This document shows positions 23,119 through 34,605 of a stretch of DNA of 64,000 nt, piece after piece. The DNA lies in the NCBI GenBank assembly GCA_949317995.1, contig OX439043.1, positions 59,599,339 to 59,663,338 of the forward strand, in the 5' to 3' direction. The notes beneath the pieces are model-generated. The model saw nothing but the letters and a program-made list of their open reading frames with translations. It was not told the DNA's origin and did not search any database. Within the stretch, counting starts at the first letter, position 1, and each line of letters starts with the position of its first letter. Origin of the DNA: Acholoe squamosa. Taxonomy: Eukaryota > Annelida > Polychaeta > Phyllodocida > Polynoidae. The translations under genes were made by a program, and so were the position numbers.

Positions 23119-24160
23119 CCATGCATCCTTTCTTGTAACCTTATAGAGAACCAAAATACAATCAGGCCACATGGTGCAGAGATTGTCAATAGGTACCTAA
23201 GTGTGAAGATGGCTTTTGCATGGGAGGTGTCCCTCTTTGCTCCACCTGCAGTGCTCTGAGCCCCGCCCTGTACCTTCCTCCAGTACCCTACAGTGTGGGT
23301 AGTGTACTCCGCCACTGTGGGGTACAGACTGAAGGTGTGCTTTGTCCTGACTCTAACAGAGGGGAAGAATATGCTACAGCAAGGATATGTACAGACCGAG
23401 ATGGACAAGCGTATTTGTTGAGAGGGTGCTGTTATTGTTAATTGACCGTTCGAATCTGAAGAAAATTGTATACATTTATATCTGGTCTGTTGACTATTGA
23501 ACAAAAATCCTTTCAGAAATTATGAGGCAATCAAAATGAAAAGGCTTCGAAAAGAGGTTAGGGATGAATGTCGTGTCAAAGCCTGTTCATAATAATGGTC
23601 CCTCTTCTTCATTCGTCCACACACCAAGCCACCTTTCCCCTTTCCTCCTGTGCTAACCACATCTCATGCAGCTGGGGCTTGACACAACATACTGGAGAAG
23701 GTTCCCACCTGCGGGAGGAGCCGGTATAGCTAACTATTAAAAGGGCCGCGACTGGCTGTACCTGGTCGGACCAGAGGGCTGCTAGCTATACAGGTTGCTA
23801 CCTCCTTCAGGGAGGGGAAGGAGACGGCCCAGGAGGAGGCTGTCTAAGTGCTCTCAGGGACTCCTTCATACATCCTCCTTATCCTCTCTTATGTTCAACA
23901 GCCAGCTGAATTGTTTTCATGGATATCTACAAGGACATCGGAAGTTCCGTTGGACGCTAGACGTATACGTCATCTGACGTATACGTCATCTTGACGTCTT
24001 GATGTCATTGATACATGTGTGAACCACTTATGGTTGCTTTGCAGTTAGTTACATTTGATTGATATGCTAAATTTACAAAATTTACTTCAGGGAACTAGAT
24101 TTGTGTCATTGTTAATATTCGCGACCTCTGTTGGAGCGTCTCCTTGAGGACTTCCTGGAC
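23119..24160. other. upstream of the candidate CpG-rich promoter
   Basis: No exon is seen. Around 23945-23997 acgtatacgtcatc is repeated, with further gacgtc strings: a cluster of CRE-like half-sites about 350-400 bp before the candidate first exon at 24345. Confidence 0.45.
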
Positions 24161-24166
24161 GCGGCA

Positions 24167-24174
24167 TGACGTCA
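24167..24174 (+). promoter_or_regulatory. consensus CRE (TGACGTCA) in a CpG-rich region
   Basis: A perfect 8-bp CRE palindrome, the CREB/ATF site, lies about 170 bp upstream of the ATG at 24345. The surrounding 24150-24480 is rich in G, C and CpG, unlike the AT-rich background, with more cgtca strings nearby. This is promoter-like. Confidence 0.55.
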
Positions 24175-24344
24175 GAGATACGTCATTGCCGTCATTAGGT
24201 GTCGCCACCTTCACCAGAAGAGGCTGGAATTGGTAGGATCATCAGGTAGGTTAGGGAGGGTGGCTGACCTACACTGCCCCCCCTCTCCACCTACTCCCAC
24301 CCTCCCTCCACGTATATCTCCACTGGGTGACATCCTGAAAAAGG

Positions 24345-24506
24345 ATGGAGGGGAGGGTGGGTGGGGCGCGACGTCGGCGGCGGGAGGCTAAGTTGGTTTG
24401 GCGGCCGAAGGAGGCTGGAGGGCGGCTGGAGGGCGACTCGTCACCCCGGGAGGTGTCCTCCTCCTCCTCCGGGCAGCGACTGGAGAAGGAGCAGGAGGGC
24501 AGACAG
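24345..24506 (+). CDS. candidate first coding exon (54 codons, phase 0)
   Basis: The ATG is in strong context (A at -3, G at +4). The frame is basic, rich in Arg, Gly, Glu and Ser, and ends ...EGRQ at a donor CAG|gtaggg. CpG-rich DNA with a CRE upstream supports a promoter. The protein is not recognised. G-rich sequence gives open frames easily, so this could be chance. It may be one of several alternative first exons of a large plus-strand gene. Confidence 0.4.
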
Positions 24507-25341
24507 GTAGGGGCTACAGGGATAAGTATTATAACCACGACACTGGGGCGTTGATAGGTTACTAACCCCTTGTCTGGTTCAACAGGAGTGCTTATAGCCA
24601 GGCAGGACAGGGGAGCACAGCGTCTGACAGACAATCACTGGGATATATAGCAGGTATTATCAGGACAAAAAGTCTAATAGAGATAAGAGTACACTGGATG
24701 TGGATTGCATACATGTATATCACAAACCAACTATACAAATACATCTGCAGAGCAGCAGAAAGGAGCCAATGCAGATTTTCTGGATAATCCTCCAGAATTG
24801 GATTGCTGAAGTAGTTGGTGACATATTGAACCTGAGTGTGTAAGTTGCCAAACTTATGAATTAATGACTGGGTCTTGTCGTGTTTCCCATTTGGTTTACA
24901 CGTGCTGCATAGGTTGACACTTTGGTGGATTTACAGGAACCATTTACAAGAATATTTTCTCTTCTATGGATTAGCAACGGTATAACTGAATATGGAGCAT
25001 TAGATCGATGATAAGAAGTAGTATACTGAGAAAGAGAAACCATTTGACCAACTCTGGATATTGGGTCACATTTAACACATATCATTGAAAATACTGATTT
25101 GTTAGCAATGTTCAACCTACTGATTTATGGGGTCAACTGAAGAAGGCAATTTGATCTGGTATTGGTACTGATCCTGCTACTGGTGATGATGATGTATCGT
25201 CACTGACACTATTCCTTTTACACAAAAGCATCAAATGGGATATTTAGACCCAGGTCCTTGATGAAGAAAGCCTTGGCTTAGTGACACCTACAGCAGAAAC
25301 TGTGGATCCATTTAGTGGTTCCTCAAGACACAGGTGGCAGC

Positions 25342-25387
25342 ATGAGCAGCAGCCTGGATTACGAATTGGACCTGGAGGAGGATGAAG
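25342..25387 (+). CDS. candidate first coding exon MSSSLDYELDLEEDE (phase 1)
   Basis: The ATG (A at -3) is preceded by an in-frame stop, so it would be a true start. Fifteen acidic codons run to a strong donor GAAG|gtaagg. An acceptor-like tatttag ends at 25247, so this may be the second exon of a transcript with a 5' non-coding exon. The phase-1 end with a split G codon is the same as in the candidates at 43716 and 62421. Confidence 0.4.
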
Positions 25388-25562
25388 GTAAGGGGGGAAG
25401 CAATAACCAGTATATATACCCAATTGCAAATAGCTGTCAATTAATGTTATCTCTCATACTAGCTGTTTAGTTTTGATAGTACTCACGTTCACTTATATTA
25501 TCAACTTTTATCTCTAAATCTAGTCCTTGACACATAGTACTCAAGAAAACGGCCATATCTCC

Positions 25563-25679
25563 GTTTAGGTCGCTAAACACAGAGAATATTGGTCGCTAAG
25601 AAGTGGTCGCGATTTTCTGATATGGAATAAGCCACAATTCTGGTCGCTAAAACTGGTCGCTAGTATCAGCGACCTAAAC
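25563..25679. mobile_element. 117-bp mini-element with GTTTAGGTCGCT ends
   Basis: GTTTAGGTCGCT at the left is an exact inverse of AGCGACCTAAAC at the right. The string ggtcgctaa or ggtcgc occurs five times in the element. No target duplication is obvious. Confidence 0.5.
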
Positions 25680-27666
25680 TAAGTTCATGCCAAGAAGTCA
25701 ATTCCTGGCAAATATTATCGCTTTAACTGTGTGAAATTGCCATATATCATGCTTAATGAATACAGCCAAAATAGCCATACCAAAATCTGGGACTTTATGA
25801 GTGTTCCAGAACATCCATGGACAATGGTTTATTGTGCAGGCTTTATCTAAAGAGCTAGTTACTGTGTATCCCTATTTGAAATAAGATTACCTTGTAGATA
25901 CGGCAATGCGGAGGTGCAATGTCACATTTATATCCTGCATCATTTGCAAAATACATGGTAACCCTTATGGAAACCGCTGTTGAAATTATCATTAGGTGGA
26001 AGGGGGGATGATAAATCTACTTTTGTTCGGATACCATGCAGCTCAATCTATGCATTTGGGTCCAAATACATGGGAAATCCCAAAAGTAATTTTTTTGAAC
26101 GCCCCTGTACGGGGGGGGGGGGTTCTGAGGTTCGGCAATATAGTGAGAATACAGATAAATTTTGGACTTTCAGATTCCTAATCAAACCTCATAATGGATT
26201 CATGAAAGTGGTCAAAAACATTCATACAGGACCCAAAAAGATCCTTAGAAGCCATTTTGATCTGATTATAAGGGCTTAAGCCATCCTGGGGAGAGGAGTC
26301 GGACTTGCTAAAATACCAATAAATCAGCTATTTGGCAGATACTTGCTCCTATTCAGTCCAGTCCCTATGCTGCCATGATACATCGGGATGAGATTAGATT
26401 ATAGGCATCTTAGATCCGCCCTATATTGATCCTGTTCATTTTAAACACCCCCCCCCCCAGGTGACACTCTTTCCTCCCATAGGCAATATCTATGATAGAA
26501 TATTGTAGCATATGTGCCAGCCCACATATGCTATGATTCAAGTCAAAGGGCTTTGCAATCAACTTGAAATATTCTTCTCAACCCCAATACTTAGTAAAAC
26601 ATGTATAGCCAAACAAATCTAAATTAGGATTCAATCCTAGGTCTACATGCACCCTTGGACAGATACCCTTCTGTCTCTATAGACAAACACACTTTCACAC
26701 TGTAACTACTATGGTTAGAAGGATCTGGAATGTACTGGCATTTTCAGATGAACTGAATTAATATAAGGCATTTGTAATGGTAGTGTATCTAAAGAATCAT
26801 GTTATACCATCAGACATTATTAATCTGTCTTCTGATCATCTATCATATTCGGGATTCACAAGATAATACTTGGATACATCGATCCCCATTGAAAATCCTA
26901 CAATCTTCAGTTTCTGGCTCTGTGAGACCATTTTAGTGAGCAGTTACCTTAAAGGATTTTTCCTGAAAATTCCAATCAGGCTATCTGATGATCATATAGA
27001 TGTATTGTATTTCACTTTCCATTGACTATATTGCAACAGATATAACTACTAGACTGCCATCTGCAGCTGTTAACTCCCCCCCCCCCCCTATGTTTCTGCC
27101 ATATTCATCACTGAACTAAATGCTAGTAGATAGATATTGTTGTAAGGTTCATGTAAGTACCTCACCTGAAAGAGAGGCCTCTCAAATGATAGCTTTATTG
27201 AAGGTGAAAGTAAGTAGAATATTGGGGTACCCAACCCTCATAGGATTTGGTAAGAAAGTGTGTGTGTGGGGGGGGGAGTCATTCTAAAATTTGTATTTAT
27301 GCATTTAAATGGAGAGTGGCATCTTATTTGTGGTAACAGACTGTTGATGATACAAATTGTTCACTATATATCATGACATTATTGTTAATTACTGTTCATG
27401 AACGGGGACTGATGAGACGGAGTATCCATGGGGGGAGGCCCCTGGGGGGAGGGTGTAGAGCATTAGAAGGTTTATACTGCCTAATCTCATCTAATCCTGG
27501 TGTGTTATGGCAGTACAAGTAATGTATAGTATGAGAACAAAATTTAGTGCCTGTCAAATAACTGCTTTTTATGTCAAGGTGAATATCGTAGTTCCATAGA
27601 GAAAGCACTGAACCCCCATATTGCACCCCTGCGTTAAATAATCCGCACAATGACATCATAGGTCCA

Positions 27667-27713
27667 TTGCGCATGCGCAGCCTTTTTGAAACGTAAACAT
27701 CCAAGATGGCGGC
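27667..27713 (+). promoter_or_regulatory. NRF1-like and YY1-like site pair
   Basis: TTGCGCATGCGCAG (27667-27680) matches the NRF1 palindrome, and AAGATGGCGGC (27703-27713) matches the YY1 site often found at the start of housekeeping transcripts. A tgacatca string lies about 20 bp upstream. The ATG inside the YY1 site opens a frame of only eight codons, so no coding exon follows directly. Confidence 0.5.
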
Positions 27714-27812
27714 GGTCAGGATTTCGCGATGAAGACGGGAAATAAGGGTTTAATTTCAATCTTATTGATCAAATAACGAATAATTATCCACCCAAACACC
27801 TTGACATAAATG

Positions 27813-27961
27813 TAAAGATGAACTCTGACCAGTTTGAGCTTCCTGTTTCTTCACTCGCGTGTCCTGCCCGCTCCGCACTCGGCCTACCGGCCTCGTGCAG
27901 AACAGGCAGGACACGCTTGTGAAGAAACGGTCAGCTCAAACTGGTCATCGTTCACCTTTAC
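27813..27961. repeat. 150-bp imperfect palindrome
   Basis: Arms pair from about 27813 to 27961, centred near 27886 (gaccagtttgagct pairs with agctcaaactggtc; cgtgtcctgcc with ggcaggacacg). The right arm ends directly at the edge of the large inverted repeat. GC is higher than around. A frame running through it (27834-28064) is a by-product. Confidence 0.75.
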
Positions 27962-28358
27962 CATTATCTGTATTTTAGCAAGTCCGACCCCCCTCCCCAG
28001 GATGGCTTATACCCTTATAATGACAACAACATTGCTTCTAAGGGTCTCTTTAGGTCCTATATGACTATTTTTGACTACTTTTTATGAACCCATGATGATG
28101 TTTGATCAGGAATCTTGAAATCTGAATTTTGGCTGTATTTTCACTATAATTATGGTCGAACTTTGGAAAGTTCAGTACAGGGGGTTAGAGGGGTTCAAAA
28201 AATTATTTTTGTGATTTCCCATGTTTTTGGGCCCAAATGAATAGATTGAGCTGGTAACCCAAATCGTTTGCCAAAAAAAGCAAATTAACACCCCCCCTAT
28301 TATGTAAACCATGGTCACAAGTATCCACTAAGAATCCCATAAATATGATACTGTGGCA

Positions 28359-29035
28359 TAGGGATGTCATTGACATCCACTTTATTCCGATGACGATTAT
28401 CACAATTTTTGGTCTCGATATCGCGATTTATTGCGATATTTTGGTACATTTGAAAAGTGTATTGAAGTGCTAAAATATTGACATTAATAGGTGACTATAT
28501 AAAGTGGATTGGGGGGTGTCGGAATGGGGGGCATTGCTCCATCCCCCCATTTGGAGACCAACATAAAATTATTATACTTACATAGTGAACTGGTCATTTA
28601 CTCACAAATGTATGAAAAAATGTCTAAATTTTCAAGATTTGTAAAGATCAGGGTGTGCTCCCAAACCTGCTAATACATTTAAAAGTAATTTCACATGCTA
28701 TACTCAAAAAGGACTGTTGGGAGTGTGACTGCCTGAGTTTGTTCAGTTAACATATTTCTAGGCAGTAGAGTACAGGGTATTTCTACATCGAATATATCAT
28801 TTAAAGTAAAAATAAATCGAGTAATCTATATACCATTGCATTGCTGTCGTCATAAGCTTTAATTTGATACGAAATATGGCAATTCTTATCTGTTCTGCCC
28901 AAGGAATTGACTAGAGAAATGTGTTAATTTGATAAAGGACTTCTTAAAATATCGATATAATGATAATGTCGATACGATATTCAGCATCACAATATTGCCG
29001 ATATTTAGATATTGTAAATATCGATGACATTCCTA
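28359..29035. mobile_element. 677-bp hAT-like MITE with 8-bp target duplication
   Basis: The ends TAGGGATGTCAT and ATGACATTCCTA are inverse. CTGTGGCA occurs on both sides (28351-28358 and 29036-29043), an 8-bp duplication as hAT elements make. The subterminal parts are full of atatcgat strings. There is no coding capacity. Confidence 0.8.
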
Positions 29036-29044
29036 CTGTGGCAT

Positions 29045-31730
29045 CACATGGCAGCTGATAGTATAATATTACATACGTATAATTATAATGAATGGTCGAG
29101 GTTGCATCTGGAGTTTACATCATCAAACCATTTTATTTATAAATGTTACAAAGAAAAGTATATGAGCGTGGTATACATGTAAATGGGCAGGTTGGGGTAA
29201 GTTAACCATGAAACGTCAACATACCCTGAGATGTTCACCCGATAAAATGGCTATCACAATGGTTTTGCTGCTGCATTAACATTACACGCTGGTTGGTTCA
29301 ATGCTCATCAAGGATATTATTTCAGGAGCAACTACATTTGTATGGCCATCTTTTTGGGTGGACTCTCAAGGTATGAGGACGTGTCAAGGATACCCTCCCC
29401 CATTAGTATCAGATCACTTTCACTATTATCTTTATGTGAGTAAAGTTATTGGTGGTACAGATATTGAGTTTTAGAACGCTTAGAATGGTTTAGTGGGGGG
29501 GGGGCTGTTGATCATGGGCAGATCAAACAGTGATATTTCAAATGAATGAGAACCAAAACAGGGGGCTGCCATTTGACACATTAGAAAATGGAGAGGCTAT
29601 CAAAAAGGTGTAGCATGAATGTACATATTGAGGATAGCACTGACGAACAAATAGGTATATTCTTCCCCTTTTGAAAATAATAGATACCAGGTTCCGATTC
29701 TCATGGAAATTATCATTGGACCCGATGAAATAACCTTCTTACGATCAACATACCGGTAGTCAACACGGCTTAGAGATCATCATGTCTGGCTCTATGATGG
29801 TCTCATATTTCCCTCAAATCTCATGAGCTGAATTGGCAGATATCACATTGGGGATATTGTTACGGGAAACATACCCACTACATAGTTATATTACCATAGT
29901 TTGGCTGCAGGAGAAGGCCCTCAGAGTGTATAGGAATACAGGTAACAGGCGTCACATACACAACTTACATTCCATACATAATGGTACAATGTAGCTTTTT
30001 CTCTCTCACCCCTGTTTCTGTACATGTAGCCTGCATAGCCTCCCCTCTACCATTTTCCCACCTGCCCTCATGGCATATGCTACTTCCCTACTGGACAAAT
30101 TGCCTCAAGCAGAGGTATTAACTCAAGCAGGAGTTCTGGTGTTTTTTAAGGAAGAAAAACATAAGTTTTTCTTTATGTTCAGAAACATATTTACAGAGAT
30201 AACATAAGCTTGCAGAAACTTCAGATTCAGTTTGGGTGCAACTTTTATCTTAAGTTTTGGTTAGAACACTGCTGATGCTGATAGTGAGGGGGCGAACGTG
30301 TTGGGTTATTGGAAAAATATTCCAGGTTGGCCTAAATATTTACACATCATGTTGAGAAACATTCAAGATTCAGATTGTTAAAAACAACAATAACAACAAC
30401 ACATCAAAAAGCATGAGATCGGGTAGATCGAAAATGACCCAACCTGTCCATATTATATTTTACACACATACCTCAATTTCAATTACAAGGTCAAGTATAT
30501 AGCAGTGACCCATACATATTTCAGAACTATAAGACTATCATATAAGCATTCTTTAAATGGATCGCAGTATCTCTTTAATAGATATTGGGGATATTAGGAT
30601 CACCATACACATTGTTTAATTGTAAATATACTATTTGCACAAGAGGTTGCATGAAGGTGCCCATGATGATTTGGTCTTTCTCTGATATGTTCTTATAATG
30701 TCCCTGTGCCACAGGCAGCTGAATCTTTACAGAGAGAGGATTCTTCTTTAGGAATTCATTTGTCCAGCAATCCCTGTATACCCAGCAAATGTCTTAACAA
30801 CCACATTCTTTTCGACAATGTCCAGAAACCCAGTTATTGATGCACACATAAAAAATGAAACCTGATGGAAAAGGGTGTAAGAAAGTGGGGTGGCAGCTTG
30901 GCTAGGTAAATGTGCCCTCCCCCGCACAATTTCACTAAACCATAAAATGGATAAAAGTCACACATCTGACCATACTTTAGGCCCATAATTTAGTGGGATA
31001 AGGGAAACAGGGGCCAAGTTTAGAAATAAGCCACCAAGGAATGGAATTGCTAGATGTATTAGAATGAATGTTGGGGGATGGATTGAGGGTAGGTGAGTGG
31101 ACAAAATGGACCTCAAAAATGTTTGTTCGTCAGCCAATATTACAGCTGGGATATGAAGCAGAGACGTCCAAAACAAGTAATAGATCAGCAGAGTCAGCAA
31201 AGAAACCACAATATTATAATGGCTTTTGATCACTGCCTCAGTTTTCTGACATTATAACCATTCACAAAGTCCATGGAGTTACCGTAAACAAAATTAATAG
31301 CATAAAGAATAATGGTAAAAACTGGTTTGGCCTGTCCATATACTTTAGGGTCAGAAAGAGGATGGGATGGAGAGATATACTGAGGCATACAGGGAAGATG
31401 ATAGATAGGAAGTTCAAAGGGTATGGCTCCAGACGATTGATTCCCAAGTGCTACTTACAGTCAAGCTATTGTAATGAGCAATTCCACCCAACACTGCACT
31501 TGACTGACCCCTCAGTTGTCATTATAGACGTTTGGACCTAACTAAGATATAGTATGTTTCTGACTAGGAGAACACCTCTTCTCAGGTATGACTTACTGCT
31601 AGAGGAGAATAGGCAGGTAAGTATTCTCACCTGGCTATAATAAAGCAATGCCTGAAGGGTGTTAGAACAAACACACCTAGGTAAGAAACTGTAACTCATA
31701 CTCTTGTTGAGGACAGACAATGTAAGTCCC

Positions 31731-31733
<3 letters not shown>
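29045..31733. other. no gene seen
   Basis: About 2.7 kb of ordinary AT-rich sequence with one G-run (29497-29505). Minus-strand frames at 30958-31233, 31262-31447 and 31538-31720 contain hydrophobic stretches but no recognisable family and no splice support. Confidence 0.45.

Positions 31734-31797
<64 letters not shown>
31734..31797. repeat. (TA)n microsatellite
   Basis: About 64 bp of pure TA repeat. Confidence 0.95.
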
Positions 31798-31798
<1 letters not shown>

Positions 31799-31989
31799 TT
31801 TTTGTTTGAAGGGGATGGGCATTCTCATGTTTATTTATTTATTTTTGGGCAAGTTAATCTGGTAGGGAATCAAGTTTCATACCACTGTTGTTAATCTACA
31901 ACATCAGCAGAAATGACAGAGGATTGCCTTTGGCTTTTTACCTGGGTGAAACTCAGTGTGCAACCATAAGTGACGAGGAGGATATATAT

Positions 31990-32338
31990 TGTGGCGGTAA
32001 GACCGAGGGAGCACGGAGCCGAGTTGGAACCATCCTAGATGGGGCCGGCGGAGCTCCGGGCGCCTGGAGTCCGAGCCAAGGGACGGAGCGTCCAACGCTG
32101 GGTATGTGATACCAGTGTCGGAAGCTGCGGCGGCTATAAAAGCGCGTGTGCGTGTAGTTTCGGGGGAGACGGTTTCCCGGTAGAAAGCAAGGCGGACACA
32201 CAGCAGAGAAATAACACGACAGAACCTCCGATCCGGAGTTAGATGGTGTGGCCAGGTGCCAGGGTTTAATAAACTGTTAACTTGTATGTTCCGAGTTGTG
32301 TTGTGTTTACAGGAAGGGTGAATCGGATTATCGCTACA
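31990..32338 (+). repeat. 5' LTR
   Basis: Starts TG and ends CA. It contains a TATA box TATAAAAG at 32135-32142 and an AATAAA at 32268-32273, as expected for an LTR promoter and poly(A) signal. Confidence 0.9.
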
Positions 32339-32377
32339 TTGGTGACAGCTAGTGACGAACCCCGCTTCAACGTAAAC

Positions 32378-33388
32378 ATGGACGGATCGGATGACACCAA
32401 GGAAGCCGTGAAGATGGAAACCGCAGGAAAGGCGAGCTTGCTGGAAGTGGTAGACGAGGAAATCACCCTACGACGAGAGGGTCCCCCGCGGCGAGAGACG
32501 GGACCGGAGAGGCAGGAGGAGGGACGTGACAGGCCGATTCCAAGATGGCCGTGGGAGATGGGATCGGAGACGGTTGAGAACGGGCAGGAGAGGAAACCCC
32601 GCTGGAGGGTGGCGGGAAAGGATCCTAGACCAGATTCTGGCCCGAGAGAGGAGCTGTGGTGGACGGAGGAAGATTGGGCAGAGGCTGCAAGGAGAGAACA
32701 GCGGGGAGAGGCGGTTCAGCGGGGGCCGAACCCGGAGCGCCAGGGCAGGGCCCGAACTGAAGCTGGTACCGGGCGGTCCTGCTTGCCTCTGGAAGGGGAG
32801 CCAGGGAGCCGGGTTGTGGTAGTACCGGACTGTAAACTGAAACCAGGAGGAGACCAGCCCCGAGTCGTCTGTCCGCCACCAGTACAGAGGATACCACGGG
32901 AGGAGTTAGCGAGGGCGAGAAGGGCGAAGAAAATGTTCTGGGTTCCGGAATATGACGGCCCGACGACGCTGCGGGCATACGCGGAGATGCTGGGAATGAA
33001 CCCGGACCTTACTCCAGACCTGGTGGTGGTCCCGGGAGGAGGGATGGGCACCGAGATACGGCAGCTGCTGGAGGGACAGTTTGAGGTCGTACAGACATAT
33101 CGCACCCGGTTCGGGGAGCCAGTGGGATCGGCTCCGGGGAAGTTCTGCCATGAGTGTGGGAGTCGGCGGCAGCTGCTAGAGCCGAGCAACCCGGAGCAGT
33201 CGCCAGCACAGTCGGAGGGAGGCGAGCGTGGGGAGGACGAGGAGCCCGGAACCAGCGGAGAGGGACAGGGTAAGTGTGATTCTATTCATCCTGTTCCTAG
33301 TGACGGGTCGAATCCCGTTAAGCCCCGAGTACACGGCGGCAGAGGGCGGGGAAGGAAACGAAGGACGAGGGCAACCCACCCCGAGTAG
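32378..33388 (+). CDS. gag-position ORF of the LTR element (336 residues)
   Basis: ATG at 32378 (context aaacATGg) begins 40 bp after the 5' LTR; the longer upward reading at 32282 runs into the LTR and is not used. The product is rich in Glu, Arg, Gly and Pro, with an RRAKKMFWVPEYDG-like charged segment and one CHECG near residue 270. There is no full CCHC zinc knuckle. By position it should be the Gag-like structural protein, but I see no recognisable capsid domain. The frame is intact, fitting a young element or selection on it. Confidence 0.6.
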   Translation: MDGSDDTKEAVKMETAGKASLLEVVDEEITLRREGPPRRETGPERQEEGRDRPIPRWPWEMGSETVENGQERKPRWRVAGKDPRPDSGPREELWWTEEDWAEAARREQRGEAVQRGPNPERQGRARTEAGTGRSCLPLEGEPGSRVVVVPDCKLKPGGDQPRVVCPPPVQRIPREELARARRAKKMFWVPEYDGPTTLRAYAEMLGMNPDLTPDLVVVPGGGMGTEIRQLLEGQFEVVQTYRTRFGEPVGSAPGKFCHECGSRRQLLEPSNPEQSPAQSEGGERGEDEEPGTSGEGQGKCDSIHPVPSDGSNPVKPRVHGGRGRGRKRRTRATHPE

Positions 33389-33685
33389 ACGGGGCGGAGA
33401 GGCAAGGGTCCGGAAGCAGTAGAGTACTGGGGTGGCTGTTACCAAGGACGGAGAGGTCGAAAGCAGTGGCTCATCGGGTGCTTCATGTTTGGTACTTGCA
33501 GGATGGAAGCGATGAGGGTGGCAGCGGCAGCAGGGTCGGAGGCAGACAAGGGCCGCAGCTGTCGCGGGCGGACGGCGGAGGGAGCCGTGTGTACATAAGT
33601 TACGTGGAGCTAGGGACGCCGGGCCAGGCGGACGCAGTAGGGAGCGTCAGGAGGTCGGAGACGGTATCCCGGGGCCAGTTCCAGT

Positions 33686-34440
33686 TATCTCCGGGTTCCA
33701 GTTGACGTGCCTTTGGGGAAAGGCAGCAGCTATTCATCGGGGCGACCGGAGCGCCCAGAGGCGGAGTCCTCACCAAGTTATCTCCGGGTTCCAGTTTGAC
33801 GTGCCTTCGGGGAAAGGCAGCAGCTATTCATCGGGGTGATCGGAGCGCCCAGAGGCGGAGTCCTCACCAAGTTATCTCTGGGTTCCAGTTGACGTGCCTT
33901 CGGGGAAAGGCAGCAGCTATTCATCGGGGCGATCGGAGCGCCCAGAGGCGGAGTCCTCACCAAGTTACCTCCGGGTTCCAGTTTGACGTGCCTTCGGGGA
34001 AAGGCAGCAGCTATTCATCGGGGCGATCGGAGCGCCCAGAGGCGGAGTCCTCACCAAGTTATCTCTGGGTTCCAGTTGACGTGCCTTCGGGGAAAGGCAG
34101 CAACTATTCATCGGGGCGATCGGAGCGCCCAGAGGCGGAGTCCTCACCAAGTTACCTCCAGGTTCCAGTTTGACGTGCCTTCGGGGAAAGGCAGCAGCTA
34201 TTCATCGGGGCGATCGAAGCGCCCAGAGGCGGAGTCCTCACCAAGTTATCTCCGGGTTCCAGTTGACGTGCCTTCGGGGAAAGGCAGCAGCTATTGATCG
34301 GAGCGCCCAGAGGCGGAGTCCTCACCAAGTTACCTCCGGGTTCCAGTTTGACGTGCCTGCGGGGAAAGGCAGCAGCTATTCATCAGGGCGATCGGAGCTC
34401 CCGGAGGCCCGGAGTCTCCTCACCGAGTCACCTCCGGGGT
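33686..34440 (+). repeat. about eight tandem 93-bp units inside the LTR element
   Basis: Each unit contains ccgggttccagttgacgtgc, aaggcagcagctattcatcg and cagaggcggagtcctcacca. Units alternate between agttgacg and agtttgacg, so a two-unit (186-187 bp) period is visible. One unit near 34290 lacks the tcggggcga part. The repeated frames on both strands come from this array. Confidence 0.9.
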
Positions 34441-34605
34441 TCAAGGAGAAGAAACGAGGCCAAGACGGAGGAAGTTGTTATTATTTATTCAGCGCCCAGG
34501 GGATCCTGCGCTTGTAAATATGTTATGTAGAAGTTAGCTACCCTCATAAGGGTTTTTTTTGTTGTTTTGCACTTCACCCCGTAGTGTTATATTAGTAGGG
34601 GAGAG

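Larger units (their letters stand above)
26015..28275. mobile_element. large inverted repeat (about 300-bp arms, 1.65-kb spacer)
   Basis: The segment 26015-26318 matches the inverse of 27968-28275 over nearly its whole length (for example agccatcctgggga in the left arm, tccccaggatggct in the right). Such long arms suggest a DNA transposon or foldback element. Short frames on the plus strand at 25980-26279 and 27834-28064 lie in or across the arms and are not supported as genes. The spacer contains a C-run (27076), a G-run (27270), the promoter-like cluster at 27667-27713 and the hairpin at 27813-27961. Confidence 0.7.

Noticed and set aside
27834-28064. 76-codon frame across the 150-bp palindrome
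   Set aside because: It runs through the palindrome and the arm of the large inverted repeat and has no independent support.
30958-31447. Hydrophobic minus-strand frames as membrane protein exons
   Set aside because: The hydrophobicity is what AT-rich sequence gives by chance; there are no splice sites or motifs to support them.
32625-33445. Minus-strand frames of 89-157 codons at 32.6-33.4 kb
   Set aside because: Shadows of the GC-rich gag-position frame on the plus strand.
33700-34440. Possible CRISPR-like array from regularly spaced repeats
   Set aside because: The whole 93-bp unit is repeated with no unique spacers, within a eukaryotic retrotransposon. It is a minisatellite.
33466-34530. 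Long repeated frames on both strands at 33.5-34.5 kb
   Set aside because: They are readings of the 93-bp tandem array inside the LTR element, open on both strands because the unit lacks stops.
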